Assembly (NCBI RefSeq): GCF_001676655.1
Contig: NZ_LZDB01000001.1
Coordinates: 434,001-498,000 of the forward strand
Length of the DNA stretch: 64,000 nucleotides
Reading direction: 5' to 3'
Origin: Perlucidibaca aquatica
GTDB lineage: Bacteria; Pseudomonadota; Gammaproteobacteria; Pseudomonadales; Moraxellaceae
Shown here: positions 8,419-16,368 of the stretch, piece after piece
Layout of the letters: the number at the start of each line of letters is the position of its first letter
Position numbering within the stretch: position 1 is the first letter of the stretch
The notes under the pieces: generated by a model
Databases searched by the model: none
Told to the model about the DNA's origin: nothing
What the model saw: the letters and a program-made list of their open reading frames with translations, nothing else
Position numbers and translations under genes: made by a program

Positions 8419-9066
8419 ATGCGTGATTATCAACGCGAGTTCATTGAATTCGCTCTGGCCCAAGGCGTTTTGCGCTTCGGAAGCTTCACCCTAAAGTCCG
8501 GTCGTCAGTCCCCGTACTTCTTCAATGCCGGCCTGTTCAACACCGGCAAACGCTTGGCGGCGCTAGGTCGCTTCTATGCGGCCGCGATTGTGGACAGTGG
8601 TATCGAGGCCGATGTGTTGTTCGGCCCAGCGTACAAGGGTATTCCCATTGCCTCAGCCACAGCGGTGCAGCTGGCGGAAGAATTCGATCGCGATTTACCG
8701 TGGTGCTTCAATCGCAAAGAAGCCAAAGATCACGGCGAAGGTGGCCTGATCGTCGGCTCGCCGTTAGCGGGTCGTGTGCTCATCATTGATGATGTGATTA
8801 CCGCCGGCACCGCCATCCGCGAAGTCATGACACTGGTCCAGAATGCGCGTGCGGCAGCGGTCGGCGTGGTGGTTGCGGTGGATAGACAGGAGCGCGGTAA
8901 GGGCGAGCTGTCCGCCATACAAGAAGTGGTGCGCGATTTCGGTATTCCGGTGATCGCCATTATTAAACTCAACCAGATCATTGCCTATCTGGAAGAGACC
9001 GGGCTGCACGCTGAGCACCTCGAGGCCGTGCGCCGCTACCGCGACGAATTTGGTGTGGATGCCTGA
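8419..9066 (+). CDS. pyrE: Orotate phosphoribosyltransferase
   Basis: A 215-residue protein. The PRPP-binding signature [13 protein letters not shown] is near residues 117-129, and the N-terminal motif [15 protein letters not shown] is typical of PyrE. It adds orotate to PRPP to give OMP, the fifth step of pyrimidine synthesis. Its nearness to rph and the exonuclease III/Crc homologue matches pseudomonad order. pyrB and the pyrC-like gene lie only 5-6 kb downstream, so three pyrimidine genes are close here. Confidence 0.95.
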   Translation: MRDYQREFIEFALAQGVLRFGSFTLKSGRQSPYFFNAGLFNTGKRLAALGRFYAAAIVDSGIEADVLFGPAYKGIPIASATAVQLAEEFDRDLPWCFNRKEAKDHGEGGLIVGSPLAGRVLIIDDVITAGTAIREVMTLVQNARAAAVGVVVAVDRQERGKGELSAIQEVVRDFGIPVIAIIKLNQIIAYLEETGLHAEHLEAVRRYRDEFGVDA

Positions 9067-9105
9067 TCGCTGATTTCTAGCTGGGTTCAAACAGGAGAGC
9101 TGTAC

Positions 9106-10101
9106 ATGCGTATTGCCGTGGTCATGGACCCGATTGCATCGGTGAATTACAAGAAAGACTCGACGCTGGCCATGCTCTGGGCAGCGGCAAAACGCGGCCA
9201 CGAGCTGTTCTATCTGGAGGCCGGCGATCTGTCGCTGCGCGAAGGGCGAGCCTACGGTCGGTTAGCGCCCTTGCAGGTGTTCGAAGATCCGGCAAAGTGG
9301 TTTGAGCTGGGCGAAGCGGAACTGCGTCCGCTGGCGGAGATGGATGCCATCCTGATGCGCAAAGATCCGCCCTTCGACATGAACTTTATTTACGCCACCT
9401 ACCTGCTCGAACGCGCCGAGAGCGAGGGCGTGCTGGTGGTGAACAAGCCGCAATCGCTGCGTGACTGCAACGAGAAACTCTTTGCCACGGCGTTCGCGGA
9501 TTGCATGGTACCCACCATCGTCACCAGCCGCAGCGCGGAGTTGCGGGCGTTCATCGCCGAGCATCACGATGTGATTGTGAAGCCGCTGGACGGTATGGGC
9601 GGCACCGGCATCTTCCGCCTCACGGCGGGCGGGCCGAACATTGGCGCCACGCTGGAAGTGCTTACGGACAGTACGAACGGCGTGGGCGCGCGGCCGATCA
9701 TGGCGCAGCGCTACATCCCCGAAATTGTAGATGGCGACAAGCGCGTGCTGATGATCGATGGCGAGCCCGTGCCGTTCGTGCTGGCGCGTATTCCGCAGGG
9801 CGATGAGATTCGCGGCAACCTCGCCGCCGGCGGTCGCGGCGAAGCGCGTCCGATCAACGATGATGAGCGCCGCATCGCAGCCCGTGTCGGCCCGGAGCTG
9901 AAGAAGCGCGGCCTGCTGTTTGTCGGGCTCGATGTCATTGGCTCCTACCTCACGGAAGTGAATGTGACCAGCCCGACCTGCATCCGCGAAATTGATCGCG
10001 AGTACGGCTACGGCATCGCCGACAAGCTTATCGAAGCGGTGGAAAATCGCCGACAGCAGCAAAAAGAGCAACAGCAAGCGCTGGCGAAATGCAGTCTGTA
10101 A
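9106..10101 (+). CDS. gshB: Glutathione synthetase
   Basis: A 331-residue ATP-grasp enzyme joining gamma-glutamylcysteine and glycine. The N-terminal MRIAVVMDPI, the ATP-grasp loop around GMGGTGIF, IPQGDEIRGNLAAGG and the C-terminal NVTSPTCIREID block are characteristic of GshB. A Gln/Lys-rich tail follows. The start has GGAGA upstream. It leads the gshB-methyltransferase-tonB group and overlaps the next gene by 13 bp. Confidence 0.95.
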   Translation: MRIAVVMDPIASVNYKKDSTLAMLWAAAKRGHELFYLEAGDLSLREGRAYGRLAPLQVFEDPAKWFELGEAELRPLAEMDAILMRKDPPFDMNFIYATYLLERAESEGVLVVNKPQSLRDCNEKLFATAFADCMVPTIVTSRSAELRAFIAEHHDVIVKPLDGMGGTGIFRLTAGGPNIGATLEVLTDSTNGVGARPIMAQRYIPEIVDGDKRVLMIDGEPVPFVLARIPQGDEIRGNLAAGGRGEARPINDDERRIAARVGPELKKRGLLFVGLDVIGSYLTEVNVTSPTCIREIDREYGYGIADKLIEAVENRRQQQKEQQQALAKCSL

Positions 10102-10787
10102 ACCGAATGCTAGATACTCACAGCGAAGCCTTGCTGGCACAGGCACTGACGGCACGCATCCAGCCGCATTTGTCGGCGGCAAGGATCGCCCCGGAAACAC
10201 TGCCCGACTGTGGTGGCTTGCAACTGTTTCTGCTCAACGACGATTTCCCGCACGACGCACTCAGCCCTTCGGAAATGGACTGGGCGCTAAACGAGCCGGC
10301 CTACTGGATGTTCTGCTGGGCCTCTGGTCTGGCGCAGGCGCGGCAGATTCTGAGTAACCCTGAGCTGGTGCGCGGCAAGTCCGTGCTCGATTTCGGCACA
10401 GGCTCTGGCGTGGTCGCTATTGCAGCGGCGATGGCCGGCGCGGCGCGAGTGGTCGCCTGCGATATTGATCCGGCTTCTCTGGATGCCACGGCCGCCAACG
10501 CCGCGCTCAATGGCGTGCAGCTGGAACTGGCCGGTGACTTTTTCCAGCTCGATGAGCACTTCGATGTGCTGTTTGCCGCCGACGTGCTCTACGACCGCGC
10601 CAATCGCGATTTCTTGCCGGCATTTCTGGATCGTGCCAATACAGTCTGGCTCGCCGATTCACGGGTGAAAAATCTGCAGGCCGAGCACTACACCCAGGTC
10701 GCTTCGGTCATGGCTGAAACCCTGCCGGACCTCAATGAATTCGACGAGTTTCGTCGCGTGAATGTCTACCGTGGCCAGCGCGGCTGA
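10089..10787 (+). CDS. METTL20/ETFB-type protein-lysine methyltransferase homologue
   Basis: A 232-residue class I methyltransferase. Motif I LDFGTGSGVVA is at 100-110, the acidic ACDIDP at 123-128 and DVLYD at 165-169. The N-terminal region with YWMFCWASG (72-80) resembles the ETFbeta lysine methyltransferase (METTL20) family, whose bacterial members modify electron-transfer flavoprotein. The target here is not proven. The start at 10089 overlaps gshB; an alternative ATG at 10107 would still give a complete fold. It overlaps the TonB-family gene by 26 bp, implying tight coupling. Confidence 0.75.
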   Translation: MQSVNRMLDTHSEALLAQALTARIQPHLSAARIAPETLPDCGGLQLFLLNDDFPHDALSPSEMDWALNEPAYWMFCWASGLAQARQILSNPELVRGKSVLDFGTGSGVVAIAAAMAGAARVVACDIDPASLDATAANAALNGVQLELAGDFFQLDEHFDVLFAADVLYDRANRDFLPAFLDRANTVWLADSRVKNLQAEHYTQVASVMAETLPDLNEFDEFRRVNVYRGQRG

Positions 10788-11655
10788 GCGGCAGCTGCCG
10801 CCGGTGTCGCCGATTACACCGGCGGACCGCTTGGCATTCACTCTGGTGATGGCGCTGCTGGTGCATGCGCTGGTGCTCTTCGGCATCCGTTTTGTGGTGC
10901 CGAAAACACAGGCCGCGCCGGTGATGGAAGTGACCCTGGTGCCAGCCAAAAGTGAGAAAGCGCCGGTCAAAGCGGACTTCCTCGCGCAGGCGCAGCAGGA
11001 GGGCAGCGGCACTTTAGCGGAAGCACGCCTGCTGACCACGCGTGAGCGCACACCGTTGCCGGGGCAGGGTCGTGGCGCTCAGCCGGTCGCCCCGAAAGCG
11101 CCGGAGCCCGTTGCAGCGCTGGCCGAACAGAAGCAACCGACATTGATCAGTACACGTCAGCCCTCAACGCCGGTCGCTACCGCAAAAGCCCCAGCGCCAC
11201 CGCTTGCGCCGCCCGTGCCACCCTCTCCCGATCTCGATGCCGACATCGCTGCCCTCGAAGCGCGCCTCTCGGCGAGCAAGCAGGCCTACGCCAAGCGCCC
11301 GCGCATTCGTACGCTGGCGGCGGTGAGTACGCGTCAGGATGATTGGGCGGGTTACATTGATCAGTTCCGTCAGCGTGTTGAGTCGGTGGGTAATGCTCAA
11401 TTCCCTGCTGAGGTGCGGGCGCAGCGCCTTCAGGGGCAAGTACGCTTGCTGGTCGCGATCTATCCGGATGGCCGTGTTCAGCGCATCCAGATTCTGCAGT
11501 CATCCGGTCATGCCATTTTGGATCGCGCCGCCGAGCAATCGGTGCGGCAGGCCGAACCCTTTGCGCGCTTCCCGGCCTCTCAGCAAGGCCAGATTGATGT
11601 GCTGCAGATCATCCGCACTTGGCGCTTTGCCGACACGCTGGCGACCGGCGTGTAA
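10762..11655 (+). CDS. TonB-family energy transducer
   Basis: A 297-residue protein with one membrane anchor near residues 24-46, a long Pro/Ala/Lys-rich periplasmic linker and a C-terminal TonB domain. The domain includes GQVRLLVAIYPDGRVQ and RAAEQSVRQAEPFARFP. TonB proteins pass inner-membrane energy to outer-membrane receptors. The gshB-tonB-yqgE-ruvX order is the pseudomonad arrangement. No exbB or exbD is visible in the window. It converges on the SDR gene nine bases away. Confidence 0.85.
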   Translation: MSTVASAAERQLPPVSPITPADRLAFTLVMALLVHALVLFGIRFVVPKTQAAPVMEVTLVPAKSEKAPVKADFLAQAQQEGSGTLAEARLLTTRERTPLPGQGRGAQPVAPKAPEPVAALAEQKQPTLISTRQPSTPVATAKAPAPPLAPPVPPSPDLDADIAALEARLSASKQAYAKRPRIRTLAAVSTRQDDWAGYIDQFRQRVESVGNAQFPAEVRAQRLQGQVRLLVAIYPDGRVQRIQILQSSGHAILDRAAEQSVRQAEPFARFPASQQGQIDVLQIIRTWRFADTLATGV

Positions 11656-11658
11656 GCA

Positions 11659-11674
11659 GGCGAATTACTTCGCC
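11659..11674. terminator. Short hairpin between convergent genes
   Basis: GGCGAA and TTCGCC pair perfectly around a TTAC loop, spanning the stop of the minus-strand SDR and lying just after the TonB-family stop. There is no T tract on either side, so termination is only possible, not shown. Confidence 0.3.
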
Positions 11675-12444
11675 ATTAACTTCCCGGTAATCCGTGCCAG
11701 CATCGTGCGCGGCATGAGACGGCTCATCATGGGTAATGGCTTGTTTACCCAGCCGGTCACCACCACGGAATCGCCATTTTGCAGGGCTTTATAAGCCTGT
11801 TCCGCGACCGTTTCCGCGCTGTCCATAAACTTCGCGACCAGTGAGCGATCGCTGCCGGCCACGGCATGGAAGCCACTGGATGTTGAGCCGGGGCAAACCG
11901 CCGTGACGGTAATGCCGCTGGTTTCCAGCTCAATCGCTAGGGCTTCGCTGAACGACAGCACATAGGCCTTGCTCGCACCATAGGCGGCAAAATTCGGGCA
12001 GGGCTGGAAGGCGGCAATCGACGCGACGTTGAGAATGCGACCACTGCGGCGGGCGCGCATGGCTGGCACTACGCCATGTGTTAGCTCGGTAAGCGCAGTG
12101 ATGTTGAGCTGTAGCATGCCACTGACGCGAGCAAGGGTCATATCTTGCAAAGGGCCGTTAAGACCGAAGCCGGCGTTATTCACCAGCGTATCGACGGTTA
12201 GGCCGAGTTGGTCAATTTGTGCCAGTAATTGAGCTGCTGCACCCGGCACTTCCAGATCAGCCTCAATCACCTGTGTTTCGGTACCAAATCGGTTTTTGAA
12301 TTCTTCCGCAAGGGCATGCATGGGCGCAGTACGTCGGGCCACAAGCACCAGTACGCGGCTGGGTTCGCGGGCAAAACTAGCGGCCAGTGCTGCGCCAATG
12401 CCAGAGGATGCGCCGGTAACGAGGGTGGCGAGACGGTGGGCCAT
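11665..12444 (-). CDS. Short-chain dehydrogenase/reductase
   Basis: A 259-residue SDR: TGASSGIG at 10-17, NNAG at 89-92, S142 and Y155-x-x-x-K159 (AAYGASK). The C-terminal half (YKALQNGDSVVVTGWVNKPL and a following basic stretch) resembles the DltE-like acyl/keto reductase SDRs. It is inserted on the opposite strand within the otherwise plus-strand gshB-tonB-yqgE-ruvX group, so it is a lineage-specific insertion relative to the usual order. Substrate unknown. Confidence 0.88.
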   Translation of the reverse strand: MAHRLATLVTGASSGIGAALAASFAREPSRVLVLVARRTAPMHALAEEFKNRFGTETQVIEADLEVPGAAAQLLAQIDQLGLTVDTLVNNAGFGLNGPLQDMTLARVSGMLQLNITALTELTHGVVPAMRARRSGRILNVASIAAFQPCPNFAAYGASKAYVLSFSEALAIELETSGITVTAVCPGSTSSGFHAVAGSDRSLVAKFMDSAETVAEQAYKALQNGDSVVVTGWVNKPLPMMSRLMPRTMLARITGKLMAK

Positions 12445-12580
12445 GCGAGTACTCCAAAATAGGTGGTTTACGACTAGGCGGTCACGATACGGAGTGGCGG
12501 CATCAGCGTCAATGCTTGATCTTTGGCCTGTTTAATCTGTGCCCCTTGTCTCCTGAGCGGGGAGTCCCCATAGTCTGGGC

Positions 12581-13150
12581 ATGAGCATTGCAGACACGCC
12601 TCTTACCCATCAGTTCCTCATCGCCATGCCTGAATTGGCCGATGGTATTTTTCATCGCGCGGTGATTTACCTCTTTCGCAGTGATGAAGATGGTTCCGCC
12701 GGACTCATCATTAATCAGCCTAGTGAGCTGCGCTTTGGCGATTTGCTCACGGACTTGCGTCTGCCACCGCTGAAGCCCTTGCGCCGCCCGGATCAGCCGG
12801 TGCTGGTGGGCGGTCCGGTGCATCCGGAGCTGGGTTTTGTCTTGCATCGCGACCATGGCCCGTGGACGTCGACCATGCACAGTGCGGCCAATATTGCGGT
12901 AACGCATTCGCGTGATGTGCTCGATGCCATCTCGCAAGGTCACGGCCCCAGTGAGTATTTGGTGTCCCTTGGATATGCCGGTTGGGAGCCGGGTCAGCTC
13001 GAACAGGAGTTGGCCGATAATTTGTGGCTCACGCTGCCGGCAAATGAAACCGTTCTGTTTGACTTGCCCTACGAGCAGCGATGGGAATCGGCCATTCAGC
13101 AAATCGGCTTGGACTGGCGTTTGCTGTCGCACGAGGTCGGGCATGCCTGA
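12581..13150 (+). CDS. yqgE: YqgE/AlgH family protein
   Basis: A 189-residue protein with family blocks FLIAMPELADGIFHRAV, GLIINQP, VLVGGPV and SLGYAGWEPGQLEQEL. In Pseudomonas this family is called AlgH and has been linked to alginate regulation; the biochemical function is unclear. It overlaps ruvX by 8 bp, a widely conserved pairing. A perfect 11-bp palindrome (GGGGAGTCCCC, 12559-12569) lies just upstream of the start. Confidence 0.92.
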   Translation: MSIADTPLTHQFLIAMPELADGIFHRAVIYLFRSDEDGSAGLIINQPSELRFGDLLTDLRLPPLKPLRRPDQPVLVGGPVHPELGFVLHRDHGPWTSTMHSAANIAVTHSRDVLDAISQGHGPSEYLVSLGYAGWEPGQLEQELADNLWLTLPANETVLFDLPYEQRWESAIQQIGLDWRLLSHEVGHA

Positions 13151-13583
13151 GCTGCCGGAGCGCGTGCTGGCCTTTGATTTCGGCACCAAGCGCATGGGCG
13201 TGGCCAGCGGTCAGCCCATTACGGCCATGGGTTCACCCTTGGCACCGGTCACGGCGCGTGATGGTATTCCGGACTGGGATCAGGTGGATGCCCTGGTGAA
13301 GCTGCATCGTCCGCAGGTGTTTATTGTGGGCAATCCTTTAAACATGGATGGCACGGTGTCGGAGTTGAGTTTGCGTGCCTTGAAATTTGCCCGACGACTG
13401 GCGGCGCGTTATCCCGAAGTGCCTGTTTATCGCCAGGATGAGCGTTTAAGTACGCGGGCTGCGCGCGAAACGTTGGCCGAGGTCAGCCAGCAACGACGCG
13501 GAAAATTGCCGTCGCTGGACTCGACCGCCGCCTGTCATATTGTCGCGTCATGGTTTGCCGAGCCCAATTGGACTCGGGTGTAA
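13143..13583 (+). CDS. ruvX: RuvX/YqgF pre-16S rRNA nuclease
   Basis: Starting at the ATG inside the yqgE stop region, the protein is 146 residues, the usual family length. The RNase H-like core is visible: D12 (AFDFGTKRMG), the block VGNPLNMDG (62-70), E100 (RQDERLSTRAA) and D126 (LDSTAACHI). YqgF takes part in 16S rRNA 5' end maturation. It overlaps yqgE and precedes the unknown 123-residue gene by 16 bp. Confidence 0.92.
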   Translation: MPELPERVLAFDFGTKRMGVASGQPITAMGSPLAPVTARDGIPDWDQVDALVKLHRPQVFIVGNPLNMDGTVSELSLRALKFARRLAARYPEVPVYRQDERLSTRAARETLAEVSQQRRGKLPSLDSTAACHIVASWFAEPNWTRV

Positions 13584-13599
13584 GGTCAGCGAGAAGGGC

Positions 13600-13971
13600 A
13601 TGAAAGTCGCGATTGAAGGGTTAGAGTTAGTGGTGAGGCCGGGTGGTCTGCGTGGCGTGACGCGAGTGCCGTTGGCGGAGATAAGCTCGTGGGACATCTT
13701 GTATGAGTTGCTCGGCCGTCGTTACTTGGCCTTTCATCTCGGCGACCGCACAGCCTATGCCCAATTGCCGCGTTTAGCTGTTGAAGCCCGTGACGCGCTT
13801 GTCGCTGAACTCACCGCACTGACCGGTCGCGCGCCGGACGTGTCTTTGCTCGAAAGTGAGCGCGATAACGAGCACTGGATTAAGGTCTGGGAGTACATCA
13901 AGTGGATCGGCAGTTATTTGCGCCTTTTCATCAACCCCATGCGTCCACCGGGTAAGCGGCCAAAAGGCTGA
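13600..13971 (+). CDS. Uncharacterised 123-residue protein in the pyrR position
   Basis: I chose ATG 13600, which has GAGAAGG five bases upstream; an earlier ATG at 13540 would overlap ruvX by 44 bp. The protein begins with a beta-rich segment (MKVAIEGLELVVRPGGLRGV...VPLAEISSW) that looks like a small bacterial PH-like or sensor fold. A Trp-rich helix follows (HWIKVWEYIKWIGSYLR, 92-108) and the C-terminus is basic (PPGKRPKG). In Pseudomonas pyrR lies between ruvX and pyrB; this protein has no PRPP motif and is not PyrR. Function not recognised. Confidence 0.7.
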   Translation: MKVAIEGLELVVRPGGLRGVTRVPLAEISSWDILYELLGRRYLAFHLGDRTAYAQLPRLAVEARDALVAELTALTGRAPDVSLLESERDNEHWIKVWEYIKWIGSYLRLFINPMRPPGKRPKG

Positions 13972-14028
13972 AGATCGGCGCGACGAGTTCAGCTACAATC
14001 GCGGCACGCTGATTCAGGATGCCGCCCC

Positions 14029-15018
14029 ATGCACCAATCTCACGCCCATCAGGCAAGTCGTTTGCAGCTCAATGGCCAAGGCCAGCTCAAGCACTTTCTC
14101 AGCACCGAAGGTTTATCCCGCGAGCTGCTCACCGAAATTCTCGACCGCGCTGAAAGCTTTCTGGATGATCAAGGCGGTATCCGCAATGTGCCGCTGCTGG
14201 CGGGGCGCACGGTGATGAACTTGTTCTTCGAACCCTCCACGCGCACGCGCACCACCTTCGAGGTCGCGGCCAAACGCCTGTCGGCGGATGTGCTTAACAT
14301 CGACATTTCGAAAAGTTCGACTAGCAAGGGCGAGACCCTGCGCGACATGCTCTGGAACCTCGAGGCCATGACCGCCGATGTTTTTGTGGTCCGCCACGGG
14401 CTGTCCGGTGCGCCGCACTTTATTGCCAGCCAGGTCACACCAAAAATTGCCGTCATCAATGCGGGTGACGGCCGTCACGCCCACCCGACGCAGGCCATGC
14501 TCGACATGCTGACTATCCGTCGCCATGCCGGTGCCTTTGAGAATCTGACCGTGGCCATCATTGGCGACATCCGCCACTCGCGTGTGGCGCGCTCGGAAAT
14601 CCATGCTTTGCAGACCCTGGGCGCAAAAGAAATTCGCGTGATTGGCCCACGCACGCTGCTGCCAATAGACTTCGAACAGCTCGGCGTGCAGGTGTTCGAA
14701 GACATGACGGCGGGCCTGGCTGGAGCCGATGTTGCCATCGCCTTACGCATCCAGAACGAACGCATGGAGTCGGCGCTGCTGCCCGGCTCCAGCGAATTTT
14801 ACGGCCTCTTCGGGCTGACTCGTGAGCGCTTGAAAGTGGCCAGCCCCAATGTATTGGTCATGCATCCGGGCCCGATCAATCGCGGCGTTGAAATTGAATC
14901 AGAAGTGGCTGATGGCCCGCAGTCGTTAATCTTAAAACAGGTTAACTACGGCATTGCTGTGCGCATGGCGGTACTGGTGATGTCGGTGGAAGGACAGCTT
15001 CAGGAGAACGGGCAATGA
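14029..15018 (+). CDS. pyrB: Aspartate carbamoyltransferase catalytic subunit
   Basis: A 329-residue ATCase catalytic chain. The carbamoyl-phosphate motif [13 protein letters not shown] is at 66-78. [11 protein letters not shown] and [15 protein letters not shown] are also visible. It condenses carbamoyl phosphate with aspartate. The roughly 25-residue N-terminal extension before the first conserved helix is the kind seen in pseudomonad PyrB, where it is tied to nucleotide control and to assembly with the inactive PyrC-like chain. Its stop overlaps the next start (ATGA). Confidence 0.95.
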   Translation: MHQSHAHQASRLQLNGQGQLKHFLSTEGLSRELLTEILDRAESFLDDQGGIRNVPLLAGRTVMNLFFEPSTRTRTTFEVAAKRLSADVLNIDISKSSTSKGETLRDMLWNLEAMTADVFVVRHGLSGAPHFIASQVTPKIAVINAGDGRHAHPTQAMLDMLTIRRHAGAFENLTVAIIGDIRHSRVARSEIHALQTLGAKEIRVIGPRTLLPIDFEQLGVQVFEDMTAGLAGADVAIALRIQNERMESALLPGSSEFYGLFGLTRERLKVASPNVLVMHPGPINRGVEIESEVADGPQSLILKQVNYGIAVRMAVLVMSVEGQLQENGQ

Positions 15019-16262
15019 GCGCCTTGATTCGCTACACCGGCGTACGCGTCATCGATCCCGCGACCGGCACCGATACGGTGCAAAGCGCCGTCGTACAGGA
15101 CGGCGTGGTGGTGGCATTGGGTTCGGCAGCCGACTTACTGGTGGTGAATGAAACACAGGCGGCCGATGGCTGCTGGCTGACGCCGGCCTTTGTCGATCTC
15201 TGTGCCCGCTTACGCGAGCCGGGCCCGAAACAGCACGGCACCATCGCCAGCGAAACGCGAGCCGCTGCAGCGGCTGGTTTCAAACACCTCGTGCTGCCGC
15301 CCGACACGCACCCGGTTATTGATCATGGTGCGGTGGCATTGCAGGTGATTGAAAAAGCCACAGCCGCTGGTTATGCCCAAGTCTATCCGGTCGGTGCGTT
15401 AACAAAAGGTTTGGAAGGCAAGTCGCTGGCCAGCATGGGCGGCCTGAAAGCGGCTGGCTGCGTCGGTGTGGGTCAGGCGCGCCAGCCGGTGGCCAGTCTC
15501 GACACGCTGCTGCGTTGCCTTGAATACGCCAGCTCCATGGGCCTCACCGTGTTCTTCTCGCCGGAAGAGCAGGCGCTGGCCAGCGGCTGTGCGCACGATG
15601 GCTTCATGGCGGCACGCCTCGGCCTCACTGGCATCCCCGAAACGGCCGAGACCATTGCGCTGGCCTCCGCGCTGCTGCTAGTGGAGCAGACCGGTGTGCG
15701 CGCCCACTTCGGCCAGCTCTCCTGTGCCGGCTCCGTCACGCTCATTCGTCTCGCCAAAGATAAAGGCCTGCCGGTTACCGCCGATGTGTCTATGCACCAG
15801 CTGCATCTCACCGATGCCGCGATTGACGGTTTCAACGCCATGGCTCATGTGCGGCCCCCGCTGCGCAGCGAAGCTGATCGCGTGGCGCTGATTGCCGGCG
15901 TGCGCGAAGGCGTGATTGACGCTATTTGCTCCGATCACCAACCCCTGAACGCCGCCGCTAAGTTAGCGCCGTTCGCCGAAGCCCTGCCGGGCATGTCCAC
16001 GCTGGAGACCGTGCTGCCGCTGGGCCTGAAACTGGTGGCGGATGGCGAATTGTCGGCACGTCGCTTGATCGAGGCTTTGACCTCGGCACCGGCGCGCATC
16101 CTGCAAAAGCCGATTGGGGCGCTGGGCGAGGCGGCGTCGGGTGTGCTGTTGATTGATCCGGCGCAGACTTGGCAGGTTGCCGGGGAAGAGTGGTTGTCTG
16201 TGGGCCGCAATACGGTGTTTGCCGGGCAGAAGATGGTGGGGCGGGTGCGGGCGGGTCATTGA
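15015..16262 (+). CDS. pyrX: Non-catalytic dihydroorotase-like subunit (PyrC'/PyrX)
   Basis: A 415-residue amidohydrolase-fold protein resembling class I dihydroorotase. The metal motif DxHxHLRxPG is replaced by [10 protein letters not shown] (61-70), so both zinc-binding histidines are lost (C63, R65). The later block [21 protein letters not shown] is kept. This pattern is known for the inactive pyrC-like gene next to pyrB in Pseudomonas, where the protein is needed structurally for ATCase assembly. The genuine dihydroorotase must lie elsewhere. Translational coupling to pyrB (ATGA overlap) supports the partnership. Confidence 0.9.
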   Translation: MSALIRYTGVRVIDPATGTDTVQSAVVQDGVVVALGSAADLLVVNETQAADGCWLTPAFVDLCARLREPGPKQHGTIASETRAAAAAGFKHLVLPPDTHPVIDHGAVALQVIEKATAAGYAQVYPVGALTKGLEGKSLASMGGLKAAGCVGVGQARQPVASLDTLLRCLEYASSMGLTVFFSPEEQALASGCAHDGFMAARLGLTGIPETAETIALASALLLVEQTGVRAHFGQLSCAGSVTLIRLAKDKGLPVTADVSMHQLHLTDAAIDGFNAMAHVRPPLRSEADRVALIAGVREGVIDAICSDHQPLNAAAKLAPFAEALPGMSTLETVLPLGLKLVADGELSARRLIEALTSAPARILQKPIGALGEAASGVLLIDPAQTWQVAGEEWLSVGRNTVFAGQKMVGRVRAGH

Positions 16263-16274
16263 GGGCTGCGTTCG

Positions 16275-16306
16275 CAATGCGGAGGTCTGACCATCCCCCC
16301 GCATTG
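16275..16306. terminator. Hairpin after the pyrB-pyrX pair
   Basis: An eight-base perfect inverted repeat (CAATGCGG / CCGCATTG) with a 16-nt loop lies 12 bp after the pyrX stop. No T tract follows, so it may be a weak terminator or an mRNA-end stabiliser. Confidence 0.35.
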
Positions 16307-16368
16307 TCGCCAAACTGAAACCTTCGCTAGCTATGGTTCGGGCTCTGAATTCTGCCTGAGCCCTTCCT

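Noticed and set aside
9262-10200. A 312-residue antisense frame over gshB
   Set aside because: Composition is shadow-like and gshB motifs are unambiguous.
12509-13195. A 228-residue antisense frame over yqgE
   Set aside because: yqgE is conserved and complete; the antisense product has no family features.
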